Shown here one piece after another: positions 9,248 to 16,671 of a stretch of 64,000 bases of DNA (position 1 is its first letter; each line of letters opens with the position of its first letter). The stretch comes from Parapedobacter sp964498395 (GTDB lineage Bacteria; Bacteroidota; Bacteroidia; Sphingobacteriales; Sphingobacteriaceae). Under the pieces are notes generated by a model that worked only from the letters and a program-made list of their open reading frames with translations, was not told the DNA's origin and did no database searches. The position numbers were made by a program, and so were the translations under genes. The stretch spans positions 61,851 to 125,850 of the forward strand of contig CAZCHE010000009.1 in assembly GCA_964498395.1 (NCBI GenBank). The letters run 5' to 3'.

Positions 9248-11131
9248 ATGAAAACGCTAGAAAGAATATATTTAATATGGCCGTGTGTACTGATGAGTAT
9301 CGTATTCATGGCTGGATGTAACGACGATTTTGTCAGTACCAAGCCATTGGGAGAAGTATCACAAGCTGATGCTTGGAGGGACGCAGCGTTAGCGGAAGCA
9401 TTTGTGACGGAGATATACAATGGATTTGACCAAGGGGGGCTCAATGAGCAGATGCAGGCATCATTGACAGACGAATCGATGTTTACGCACCCTGGACGTG
9501 GTATCAATACCATCACAGAAAGCCGTTCAAACGATGCAGACCAAGGGTGGATCAATGGCACTTATAGCTGGGCGAATTTATATCGTCGCATCCGAGCCAC
9601 CAATATCGTGCTCGAAAACTTAGCTGACCCCCAATTTGATAATTCGAGTGGCATTGCTGATCGACTGTTGGGAGAGGCTTATTTCCTGAGGGCCTTCTAT
9701 TATCATCAATTGCTTCGGTATTATGGGTCGGTGCCCATTATCGATCGGGTTTACCAGTTGGGAGAGGAAGATTATACCGCCCCGAGGAACACTTATGAGG
9801 AGTGTGTTGATTTTATCGTGGCTGATTGCGACCGAGCTGCCGAATTACTTGACGGTGCGCCATCGGTTGACGGGCGAGCTTCGAAAGCCGCCGCATTGGC
9901 ACTTAAATCACGTATGCTCACCTATGCGGCAAGTGATTTGCACGATATCCCTACGGCATCGGCTAACTCTCCAACCATTAGTGGGTACGATAACCCCGAA
10001 TACCTGGGGTATACCAGCGGAAGCCAGCAAACACGTTGGGAACGGGCAAAGCAAGCAGCTAAAGATATCCTCGATGGAATCGGTACGGGCTACCAAATGG
10101 ACTTGACCGGGCCGGTTACACCAGAGGAAGGAACCGCAAATTACCTATCCATATCGCTTGGTGGTGGGAGCAATGCTGTTCCTGCTGATGGTAAAGCGGA
10201 TTTGATATTAGGGCGGTTCTTTGCCGACCTGAAGGACGAAGGAGGCAATTACGTAGGCCGGAATAACGGCCCGAATGGGTACCATAATTGGGCGGGAAAC
10301 ACCCCGACTCAACAGTTGGTTGATGACTATGGCATGGTCGATGGTTCACCATTTGACTGGAGCAACCCGATTCATGCGGCTAGACCGTATGAAAACAGAG
10401 ACCCCCGCTTCTACGCGACGATCCTCTATGATGGCGCCGATTGGAAGCCCCGTACAGCCGATGTCGCTGGGCGAGATCCAAACAATCAGGTACAAACCGG
10501 GCAGTATGAAGTCATGCAAGGCGGAAACAAAGTGATTCACTACGGTTTGGATACGCGTAATAGCAGCGTTGAAGATTGGAATGGATCGTATACGGGATAT
10601 TATATGCGTAAATTTATTGATCCCGATCCAGCGGTGGTTGACCAAAACACCCGTCAGTTTATTCCTTGGCCGATGTTTCGGTTTACCGAAGTGGTCTTTA
10701 ACTATATCGAAGCATGCATTGAGCTGGGTGAAGAAGCAGAAGCAAGAACTTGGCTTAATCGAATTCGCTTTAGGGCCGGTCTGCCAGCCATTACCGCTTC
10801 TGGTGATGCACTGCAACAAGTCTATCGAACCGAACGCCGCATCGAACTTGCTTACGAAGAGCACCGATTCCACGATGCACGCCGTTGGATGATTGCCGCG
10901 GAAACATTGGGGCGGAAGGTCGGCCTTATCCGGGTTTTCGGAAGGCTAAAAGCAGGAAGTTCAATCTCCGTGTATCGCTATGATCCTGAGCACTACGACT
11001 ACCAATACACGGTCGGTACCATTGACCCGGGAATCGAAAACAGGCAATGGTTGGATAAGATGTATTTTATGTCTATCCATCGTGATGAGATCAATCGGAA
11101 TGGCCAATTGAAGCAGAACCCGGGTTACTAA
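9248..11131 (+). CDS. SusD/RagB-family nutrient-binding outer-membrane lipoprotein
   Basis: 627 residues. The signal peptide ends at a lipobox (FMAGC, cysteine about residue 24). SusD hallmarks include EAYFLRAFYYHQLLRYYGSVP (about 140-160) and the C-terminal YRTERRIELAYEEHRFHDARRW (about 520-545). It is the surface lid for the SusC encoded just upstream. It starts 152 bases after susC, unusual for this pair, but the stretch contains no strong terminator, so co-transcription is still expected. A strong terminator follows the stop. Confidence 0.96.
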   Translation: MKTLERIYLIWPCVLMSIVFMAGCNDDFVSTKPLGEVSQADAWRDAALAEAFVTEIYNGFDQGGLNEQMQASLTDESMFTHPGRGINTITESRSNDADQGWINGTYSWANLYRRIRATNIVLENLADPQFDNSSGIADRLLGEAYFLRAFYYHQLLRYYGSVPIIDRVYQLGEEDYTAPRNTYEECVDFIVADCDRAAELLDGAPSVDGRASKAAALALKSRMLTYAASDLHDIPTASANSPTISGYDNPEYLGYTSGSQQTRWERAKQAAKDILDGIGTGYQMDLTGPVTPEEGTANYLSISLGGGSNAVPADGKADLILGRFFADLKDEGGNYVGRNNGPNGYHNWAGNTPTQQLVDDYGMVDGSPFDWSNPIHAARPYENRDPRFYATILYDGADWKPRTADVAGRDPNNQVQTGQYEVMQGGNKVIHYGLDTRNSSVEDWNGSYTGYYMRKFIDPDPAVVDQNTRQFIPWPMFRFTEVVFNYIEACIELGEEAEARTWLNRIRFRAGLPAITASGDALQQVYRTERRIELAYEEHRFHDARRWMIAAETLGRKVGLIRVFGRLKAGSSISVYRYDPEHYDYQYTVGTIDPGIENRQWLDKMYFMSIHRDEINRNGQLKQNPGY

Positions 11132-11155
11132 CCTAGTTCACACACACAGCTTTTG

Positions 11156-11197
11156 AAAAAAGGCCTATCCCCGTATAAGCGGGGATAGGCCTTTTTT
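11156..11197 (+). terminator. Strong intrinsic terminator after the second SusD gene
   Basis: A perfect 13-bp stem (AGGCCTATCCCCG at 11161-11173 and its complement at 11180-11192) with a 6-base loop is flanked by A5 and followed by T5. It separates susCD from the oxidoreductase and GH43-like genes, which would then need their own promoter or read-through. Confidence 0.93.
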
Positions 11198-11292
11198 GTT
11201 GTGTTAACTTGATCTATGGGTATAGGTTACACACATATTTTTCTTATCTTAGTCGGACAATTATCAATTTATTTTCCACTGAATATTAAATT

Positions 11293-12597
11293 ATGAATAC
11301 GACAAGGCGTAAGTTTTTGGGCACAATGACAACGTTGGCAGCAACCGCGAGCGTTGCTTCCGCATTTCCCCGAACATTTCCGTTCGCGGGCGCTCGGCAA
11401 GATACCGTGAGGGTAGGCTTGATCGGTGCGAATGGCATGGGATGGGCTAACCTCAATTCCATATTGAAAGTAGCGGGTGTACAGTGTACGGCATTGTGTG
11501 ACGTGGATACGAATGTGCTCACTAAACGGGCGGAAGAACTGAAAGCACGCGATATCCAACCTAAATTATACACCAAGCATGAGGAGCTATTGGCAGATCC
11601 TCACGTGGATGCCGTGATCATCGGTACACCCGACCATTGGCATTGCCTGCATATGATAGATGCCTGTGCTGCCGGAAAGGATGTGTATGTAGAGAAACCC
11701 CTTGGAAACTCAATTGTAGAATGCAATGCGATGGTAGCTGCCGCGCAGAAATACGGGCGTACGGTACAGGTAGGACAGTGGCAGCGTAGCCAACAGCATT
11801 TTCGCGATGCCATGGAATTCGTGCATTCGGGCAAGTTAGGAAAGATCAGGTTAGTGAAAGCCTGGGCGTACCAAGGCTGGATGAAAAGTATCCCGGTAAA
11901 ACCCGATGGACAGGTGCCGGAGGGCGTGGATTATACCCGTTGGCTGGGGCCAGCTAAGCAGCGGCCATTTAACCCAAACCGCTTCCATTTCGAATTCAGG
12001 TGGTTTTGGGATTATGCCGGCGGCTTGATGACCGATTGGGGGGTACACATGCTGGATTTCGCGTTACTTGGCATGAAAGCCACTACGCCAAAATCCATTA
12101 TGGCCACTGGAGGTAAGTTTGCCTACCCCGATGATGCAGCCGAAACGCCAGATACCTTGACTACCGTGTATGAATTTGATGACTTCACCGTACAGTGGGA
12201 GCATGCTAATGGTATCGATGGTGGCCCTTATGGGCGTAACCATGGCGTAGCATTCATAGGCAACTTCGGCACCTTGGTGCTTGATCGAGGAGGATGGGAA
12301 GTTATCCCTGAAGGCGACCGGATGGAAGCGGTACCATTCCAAAAAAGCCAAGATAATGGGTTGGATAAGCATACGGATAATTTTATAGCGGCAGTACGCG
12401 CAAAAAACCCGGATTTGTTAAATGCTCCGGTCGAATCGGGAGCCCATATTGCTATTTTTTCCCAAATGGGCAACATCGCCTATCGTACTGGAGAAAAAGT
12501 ATATTGGGACGACCAGAAAAAGCAGTTTGCCAGTGATGACGCAAATAAACTGTTAGCCGCCGAATATCATAACGGCTATCAGATTCCGCTTTTGTGA
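11293..12597 (+). CDS. Tat-exported Gfo/Idh/MocA-family oxidoreductase
   Basis: 434 residues. The N-terminus has a twin-arginine signal (TTRRKFLGT, about 3-11, then an Ala-rich stretch), so the protein should be exported folded with its cofactor. The Rossmann nucleotide-binding motif GLIGANGMG is at about 42-50, GTPDHWH at 111-117 and the catalytic-lysine motif EKP at 134-136, all typical of the Gfo/Idh/MocA superfamily, whose members oxidise, reduce or hydrolyse sugars with tightly held NAD(P). Its place between SusCD and a GH43-like enzyme suggests glycan processing in the periplasm. Exported members include GH109-like glycosidases, so either redox or NAD-dependent glycosidase activity is possible. 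Confidence 0.93.
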   Translation: MNTTRRKFLGTMTTLAATASVASAFPRTFPFAGARQDTVRVGLIGANGMGWANLNSILKVAGVQCTALCDVDTNVLTKRAEELKARDIQPKLYTKHEELLADPHVDAVIIGTPDHWHCLHMIDACAAGKDVYVEKPLGNSIVECNAMVAAAQKYGRTVQVGQWQRSQQHFRDAMEFVHSGKLGKIRLVKAWAYQGWMKSIPVKPDGQVPEGVDYTRWLGPAKQRPFNPNRFHFEFRWFWDYAGGLMTDWGVHMLDFALLGMKATTPKSIMATGGKFAYPDDAAETPDTLTTVYEFDDFTVQWEHANGIDGGPYGRNHGVAFIGNFGTLVLDRGGWEVIPEGDRMEAVPFQKSQDNGLDKHTDNFIAAVRAKNPDLLNAPVESGAHIAIFSQMGNIAYRTGEKVYWDDQKKQFASDDANKLLAAEYHNGYQIPLL

Positions 12598-12669
12598 TGT
12601 CGGGCAACCCTAAGCAGTCTTACGATGACGGTGAGGTAGAAATGGTATGATTGGCCAAATTATTTTTCA

Positions 12670-13623
12670 ATGAGGGTTAAGGTTTTTTATTCGGTTTTTG
12701 TGCTGTTTTTTTTCGTGTTGATTGACACCCCTTACGCTGTTGCGCAAGACAGTGTCTACGCATTCTCCTATTTCAAAGGCAATGGTGAAGACGGCTTGCA
12801 CTTAGCGTATAGCGAAGATGGTTTCAAGTGGACGGCATTGAAGAATGACCAGTCTTTCTTAACGCCCGAACTGAGTGACGATAAGTTGATGCGCGATCCC
12901 TGTATCATCCGTGGTGGAGATGGCCGTTTCCACATGGTATGGACGGTCAGCTGGACAGACCAAGGCATTGGGTATGCATCGTCTGATGATTTGATCAATT
13001 GGTCGGAACAGCAATACATTCCCGTCATGGCCCATGAACCCGACGCACGTAACTGTTGGGCACCGGAAATCACCTACGACCCAGAAAACGATTTTTACCT
13101 CATTTATTGGGCTACAACAATCCGTGGCCGTTTCCCTGAGACGCAGGTTGACACTGATGACGGATATAATCATCGCATGTATTACGTGACGACCAAGGAT
13201 TTTATGACATTTAGTGAGACGAAGCTATTTTATGAACCCGGGTTCAATGTCATTGATGCCACGATCGTGCGCGATGGTGAGCGCTGGGTGATGTTCTTGA
13301 AAGACGAAACTAGGGAACCGCCACAAAAAAAACTAAAAATTGCTTATTCCGATAAGCTTGAGGGCCCATACAGCGCTGCAAGTAGCCCTATTACCGGTGA
13401 CTATTGGGCCGAAGGGCCCACTGCCGTGAAGATTGGAGGTGAGTGGGTGGTCTATTTTGACAAATACATTGACCACCGATACGGTGCCGTGGTGTCAGTA
13501 AATTTGATCAACTGGCGTGACATTTCCGAAAAGTTGATGATGCCTGAAGGCATCCGGCATGGCACGGTTTTCAAGATGAGTAGGAAAGAATATGAAAAAC
13601 TATTGGGCGGTATCCGGAAATGA
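12670..13623 (+). CDS. GH43-like secreted glycoside hydrolase
   Basis: 317 residues with a signal peptide cut after about residue 26 (YAVAQ). The five-bladed propeller family GH43 is indicated by RDPCIIRGGDGRFHMVWT (candidate base Asp76), NCWAPEI (about 128-134), VIDATIV (candidate pKa-modulating Asp196), YWAEGP (candidate acid Glu249) and RHGTVFKM (His297). GH43 enzymes are inverting arabinofuranosidases, xylosidases or galactosidases; the exact substrate is not readable here. It starts 72 bases after the oxidoreductase gene with no terminator between them, so they are probably one unit serving the SusC/SusD importer. The stop is followed by a tandem terminator. Confidence 0.85.
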   Translation: MRVKVFYSVFVLFFFVLIDTPYAVAQDSVYAFSYFKGNGEDGLHLAYSEDGFKWTALKNDQSFLTPELSDDKLMRDPCIIRGGDGRFHMVWTVSWTDQGIGYASSDDLINWSEQQYIPVMAHEPDARNCWAPEITYDPENDFYLIYWATTIRGRFPETQVDTDDGYNHRMYYVTTKDFMTFSETKLFYEPGFNVIDATIVRDGERWVMFLKDETREPPQKKLKIAYSDKLEGPYSAASSPITGDYWAEGPTAVKIGGEWVVYFDKYIDHRYGAVVSVNLINWRDISEKLMMPEGIRHGTVFKMSRKEYEKLLGGIRK

Positions 13624-13639
13624 CTTCGGCGATACTTAG

Positions 13640-13679
13640 AAAAGCCGGCCGCCTTTCATTCAAAAGGCGGCCGGCTTTT
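13640..13679. terminator. First hairpin of a tandem bidirectional terminator
   Basis: A perfect 17-bp stem (left arm 13640-13656, right arm 13663-13679) has AAAA at its outer left and TTTT at its outer right, so it can stop transcripts arriving from either side. It lies 17 bases after the GH43-like stop. Confidence 0.9.
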
Positions 13680-13684
13680 CACCG

Positions 13685-13723
13685 AAAGGCGGGCGGCTTT
13701 TGTTTAAAAGCCGCCCGCCTTTT
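13685..13723. terminator. Second hairpin of a tandem bidirectional terminator
   Basis: A second perfect 17-bp stem (13685-13701 and 13706-13722, loop of 4) begins 5 bases after the first. Its arms closely resemble those of the first hairpin (GCCGCCCGCC against GCCGGCCGCC) but are not identical. It lies 26 bases from the purE stop on the opposite strand and would terminate purE transcription. Confidence 0.9.
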
Positions 13724-13748
13724 CACATGATTGCTTAGGCGAGGCCCA

Positions 13749-14258
13749 TCAATCTATTCGTTCTTCTATTTCTTTGGCACTTTCTTCGACCTTCTTAGCC
13801 AATTCTGCTTTAAAATTCAGTAAGTTTTGGCTAATCTGTTCATCGGATACCGCCAGAATTTGAGCCGCAAGGATACCCGCATTTTTGGCGGCATTGAGTG
13901 CTACGGTGGCTACGGGAATGCCATTGGGCATTTGCAATATAGAGAGCACCGAATCCCATCCGTCAATGGAGTTCGATGATTTTACCGGTACGCCGATGAC
14001 TGGCAAATGGGTGATAGATGCGACCATACCGGGTAGGTGGGCAGCCCCGCCCGCACCGGCAATGATTACTTTCAAACCACGTGCAGCAGCGCCTTTGGCG
14101 TAGTCAAACATCCGGTCAGGTGTCCGGTGTGCGGAGACGATGGTCACCTCTACCTGTGCACCCAGCAATTTCAATACTTCTACGGCATCCTGCATGACCG
14201 GTAAATCGGATTTGCTGCCCATGATGATGCCTACTTCTGGAAGGTTATGTGTTGCCAT
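13749..14258 (-). CDS. purE: N5-carboxyaminoimidazole ribonucleotide mutase (PurE, class I)
   Basis: 169 residues, the normal size. It isomerises N5-CAIR to CAIR in purine synthesis, using the product of PurK encoded just upstream. Visible motifs are GIIMGSKSDLPVM (about 10-22, phosphate binding), SAHRTPDR (about 43-50, with the catalytic His) and GAGGAAHLPGMVAS (about 68-81). A partner PurK is consistent with class I PurE. The gene is 56 bases from purK, a gap filled almost entirely by a heptamer repeat array. Confidence 0.97.
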   Translation of the reverse strand: MATHNLPEVGIIMGSKSDLPVMQDAVEVLKLLGAQVEVTIVSAHRTPDRMFDYAKGAAARGLKVIIAGAGGAAHLPGMVASITHLPVIGVPVKSSNSIDGWDSVLSILQMPNGIPVATVALNAAKNAGILAAQILAVSDEQISQNLLNFKAELAKKVEESAKEIEERID

Positions 14259-14276
14259 AATGGTATCTTATATCTT

Positions 14277-14318
14277 GACTTCGGACTCCCGTCTTCGGAC
14301 TTCGGTCTCCCGTCTCAA
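14277..14318. repeat. Heptamer array between purK and purE
   Basis: Six exact 7-bp steps with consensus GWCTYCS: GACTTCG, GACTCCC, GTCTTCG, GACTTCG, GTCTCCC, GTCTCAA. It begins inside the purK stop codon and fills most of the purK-purE gap. The same heptamer family recurs at 16633-16667 and 35326-35416. Confidence 0.85.
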
Positions 14319-15457
14319 GTAATCACTTTAATCGTCTGTTGTACGTTCCTAGCCGTATCGATTGCCATCTCACGGTCTTCGTGGACAATGCACACATGGC
14401 CCATCTTCCGGAAAGGCTTGGTGTATTTCTTGCCATACAGATGCAAATATACACCTTCCATCGCCAATATGTCGGCTATCCCCTCATAACGGGCCAATCC
14501 CTCGTGCCCCGATTCGCCGAGCAGGTTGACCATCACGGCATTGGTGCGCGTGGCGGTATTGCCCAACGGGAGGTTGAAGATCGCTCGTAGGTGCTGAGCA
14601 AACTGTGAGGTAAAGTTGCCCTCAATGCTTTGGTGCCCACTATTATGCGGGCGTGGTGCTAGTTCATTGACCAGCAATTGCCCGTCTTTCGTCAGGAACA
14701 ATTCGACGGCTAGCAGGCCCACGATCTGCAGGTCTTCTGCAATCTTTTTGGCGAGCAATTCTGCCCGTTGCTGGATATCAAATGCTAACGTCGATGGAGA
14801 GATCAGAAACTCCACCAGGTTGGCTTCCGGATTGAACTCCATTTCTACGCAGGGGAAAGCGGTGATATCCCCATCATCATTGCGGGCCACAATAACGGCC
14901 AGCTCTTTTTCAAAATCGATCCATTGCTCGATGAGACTGGGTGCTTCAAATGCCGTCTGGATGTCAGACTCGTTGATGATTTTCTTTACCCCACGGCCAT
15001 CATAACCGTCTTTGCGGAGCTTCTGGATATAAGGCAATGGGAGGGAAGCATTTTTAAGGCTTTCTTTGGTGGAAATGAGCTGGAATGGTGCCGTGGGGAT
15101 ATCGTTCTGTTTGAAGAACTGCTTTTGAAGCCCCTTATCTTGTATCAAACGGATGATGCGTGATTGAGGATATACCAATACGCCTTCCTCTTCTAGCTTT
15201 TCCAATGCATCCACATTCACTTTCTCGATCTCGATGGTCAGCATATCAAGACCTTTGCCAAAGGCATATACCGTATCGAAATCATCAAGCGGGCCACAGA
15301 CAAAACGGTTGCATAGGCTGCGGCATGGCGCGTTTTTGTCTGGATCGAGGATATGGATGTTGACGTTGAAATTGATGGCTTCTTGGATAAGCATGCGGCC
15401 TAATTGGCCACCGCCAAGAACACCTAATTGTAATTCACCATAAAAATCTTTTGCCAT
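14315..15457 (-). CDS. purK: 5-(carboxyamino)imidazole ribonucleotide synthase (PurK)
   Basis: 380 residues, an ATP-grasp enzyme that carboxylates AIR to N5-CAIR with ATP and bicarbonate. The N-terminal LGVLGGGQLGRMLIQEA (about 10-26) is the PurK signature; EIEKVNVDAL (about 75-85), LRKDGYDGRGV (about 148-158), EQWIDFEKELAVIVARN (about 175-191) and NELAPRPHNSGH (about 266-277) form the ATP and metal sites. It is 25 bases downstream of nuoB on the same strand, so it may be transcribed with nuoAB, and it precedes purE. Confidence 0.97.
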   Translation of the reverse strand: MAKDFYGELQLGVLGGGQLGRMLIQEAINFNVNIHILDPDKNAPCRSLCNRFVCGPLDDFDTVYAFGKGLDMLTIEIEKVNVDALEKLEEEGVLVYPQSRIIRLIQDKGLQKQFFKQNDIPTAPFQLISTKESLKNASLPLPYIQKLRKDGYDGRGVKKIINESDIQTAFEAPSLIEQWIDFEKELAVIVARNDDGDITAFPCVEMEFNPEANLVEFLISPSTLAFDIQQRAELLAKKIAEDLQIVGLLAVELFLTKDGQLLVNELAPRPHNSGHQSIEGNFTSQFAQHLRAIFNLPLGNTATRTNAVMVNLLGESGHEGLARYEGIADILAMEGVYLHLYGKKYTKPFRKMGHVCIVHEDREMAIDTARNVQQTIKVIT

Positions 15458-15482
15458 ATATCGGATTGAATGTTTTTTAAGG

Positions 15483-15986
15483 TTAAGCGTGTGTCGATTG
15501 CAGTTTGTCAGCCGCGATATGTTCGGTTTCTATTTTTTTCTGTAATTCCAGGAAAGCACCGATGAGTGCTTCCGGCCTAGGTGGGCATCCCTGTACGTAG
15601 ATATCCACGGGGATAATCCGGTCTACCCCTTTCACCACATGGTAACCGTGCTGCCAATAAGGTCCCCCACAATTGGAACAAGAACCCATGGAAATCACAT
15701 AGCGGGGTTCGGGCATTTGCTCATATAACCTCCGTATACGGTCTGCCATTTTGAACGTGACAGTACCCGCGATGATCATCACGTCTGATTGCCTCGGTGA
15801 AGGGCGCGGAAATACACCGAACCGATCCAAATCATACGTCGACGCCATGGCACCCATCATCTCTATCGCACAACACGCAATGCCGAAACTCATGGGCCAC
15901 ATCGACGATAGTCGAGCCCAATTGAGCAAGTCGTCTAGTTTGGCAATCACCACCCCATTGCTTTCCAGTTGCTTATCTATACTCAT
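15483..15986 (-). CDS. nuoB: NADH-quinone oxidoreductase subunit B (NuoB)
   Basis: 167 residues. NuoB carries the terminal [4Fe-4S] cluster N2 of complex I that passes electrons to quinone. The expected ligands are visible: tandem Cys38-Cys39 (GIACCAIEMM), Cys103 (MGSCSNCGG) and Cys134 (VQGCPPRPE). Its ATG overlaps the nuoA stop in an ATGA arrangement, so translation is coupled. No nuoC or other complex I genes follow; purK does. Confidence 0.97.
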   Translation of the reverse strand: MSIDKQLESNGVVIAKLDDLLNWARLSSMWPMSFGIACCAIEMMGAMASTYDLDRFGVFPRPSPRQSDVMIIAGTVTFKMADRIRRLYEQMPEPRYVISMGSCSNCGGPYWQHGYHVVKGVDRIIPVDIYVQGCPPRPEALIGAFLELQKKIETEHIAADKLQSTHA

Positions 15987-16579
15987 GATGGTGTATTTCT
16001 AGGTTTTCTGAATGAGGGTTTGAAAGCAGGTTTTTTAGCAACTGCTTCCTGCACGTTAGGCACATCTGCCGTAGCCACGGGTGCCGCTTCAAAAGGCCTA
16101 ATGGAGTAGTGCTGCTGGTTTAGCCGACTATAGGCAGATTTGGGGATGTTGACCGCTACGTTAGGAACGACCGCATGCGGTTTTACCCATTCCAGGTCAC
16201 CTTTTCGCCACAGGTATACGAGGCCCACAATCAATATCCCGACAAAAATGCCCATCTCCACCAGCGTAAACCAGCCCCAACGCGGGTCAAGCGCGATTAA
16301 TTCCGGTCGGCCGAAGACGGTCGCCCAAGGGAAGATGAAAATCAATTCGACGTCAAACAGCAAGAATACCAGCGCAATGACGTAAAAGCGGGAATTAAAC
16401 GGTATCCACGAACTGCCGATGGCATCTTCGCCACACTCATATGTGCTTAGCTTTTCGGGATTCGGGTTTTTGGGAGATATGATTTTGCCGATTAGCAAGG
16501 TGAACAACACCAGTAACACACCTACTATTCCAATGAGGAATATTTTGCCAAATTCGGTGAGTTGCGCCGGGTCATCCAT
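15983..16579 (-). CDS. nuoA: NADH-quinone oxidoreductase subunit A (NuoA) with an extended C-terminus
   Basis: 198 residues against a usual 120-145. Three membrane helices are visible (about 11-33, 66-84, 103-125), with the conserved YECGEDAIGSSW loop (about 47-58) and FLLFDVELIFIFPWA (about 72-86) of complex I subunit A. After the third helix there is an additional tail of about 65 residues, rich in Ala, Pro, Val and Lys, without recognisable domains. It is the first gene of the nuoA-nuoB(-purK-purE) run. A -7 promoter element lies 4 bases upstream of the ATG. Confidence 0.95.
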   Translation of the reverse strand: MDDPAQLTEFGKIFLIGIVGVLLVLFTLLIGKIISPKNPNPEKLSTYECGEDAIGSSWIPFNSRFYVIALVFLLFDVELIFIFPWATVFGRPELIALDPRWGWFTLVEMGIFVGILIVGLVYLWRKGDLEWVKPHAVVPNVAVNIPKSAYSRLNQQHYSIRPFEAAPVATADVPNVQEAVAKKPAFKPSFRKPRNTPS

Positions 16580-16583
16580 GCTT

Positions 16584-16591
16584 CAAAGATA
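16584..16591 (-). promoter_or_regulatory. -7 promoter element of nuoA
   Basis: The minus strand reads TATCTTTG, a perfect match to the Bacteroidota TAnnTTTG element. Only AAGC separates it from the nuoA ATG, so the transcript would have essentially no leader. Confidence 0.65.
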
Positions 16592-16632
16592 ATGATTTTT
16601 TTTAGCTATCGGCGGGCGGCGATCAGTTTCCT

Positions 16633-16667
16633 GACTCCAGTCTTCGGACTTCCGTCTTCAGATTTTA
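16633..16667. repeat. Heptamer array between ffh and nuoA
   Basis: Five exact 7-bp steps: GACTCCA, GTCTTCG, GACTTCC, GTCTTCA, GATTTTA. It adjoins the ffh stop codon (16672-16674), the same placement as the arrays after purK and after the M28 peptidase gene. Confidence 0.75.
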
Positions 16668-16671
16668 CAGA

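Noticed and set aside
14277..14318. Possible CRISPR array
   Set aside because: The units are 7 bp with no spacers and no cas genes are nearby; the same holds for the other periodic arrays.
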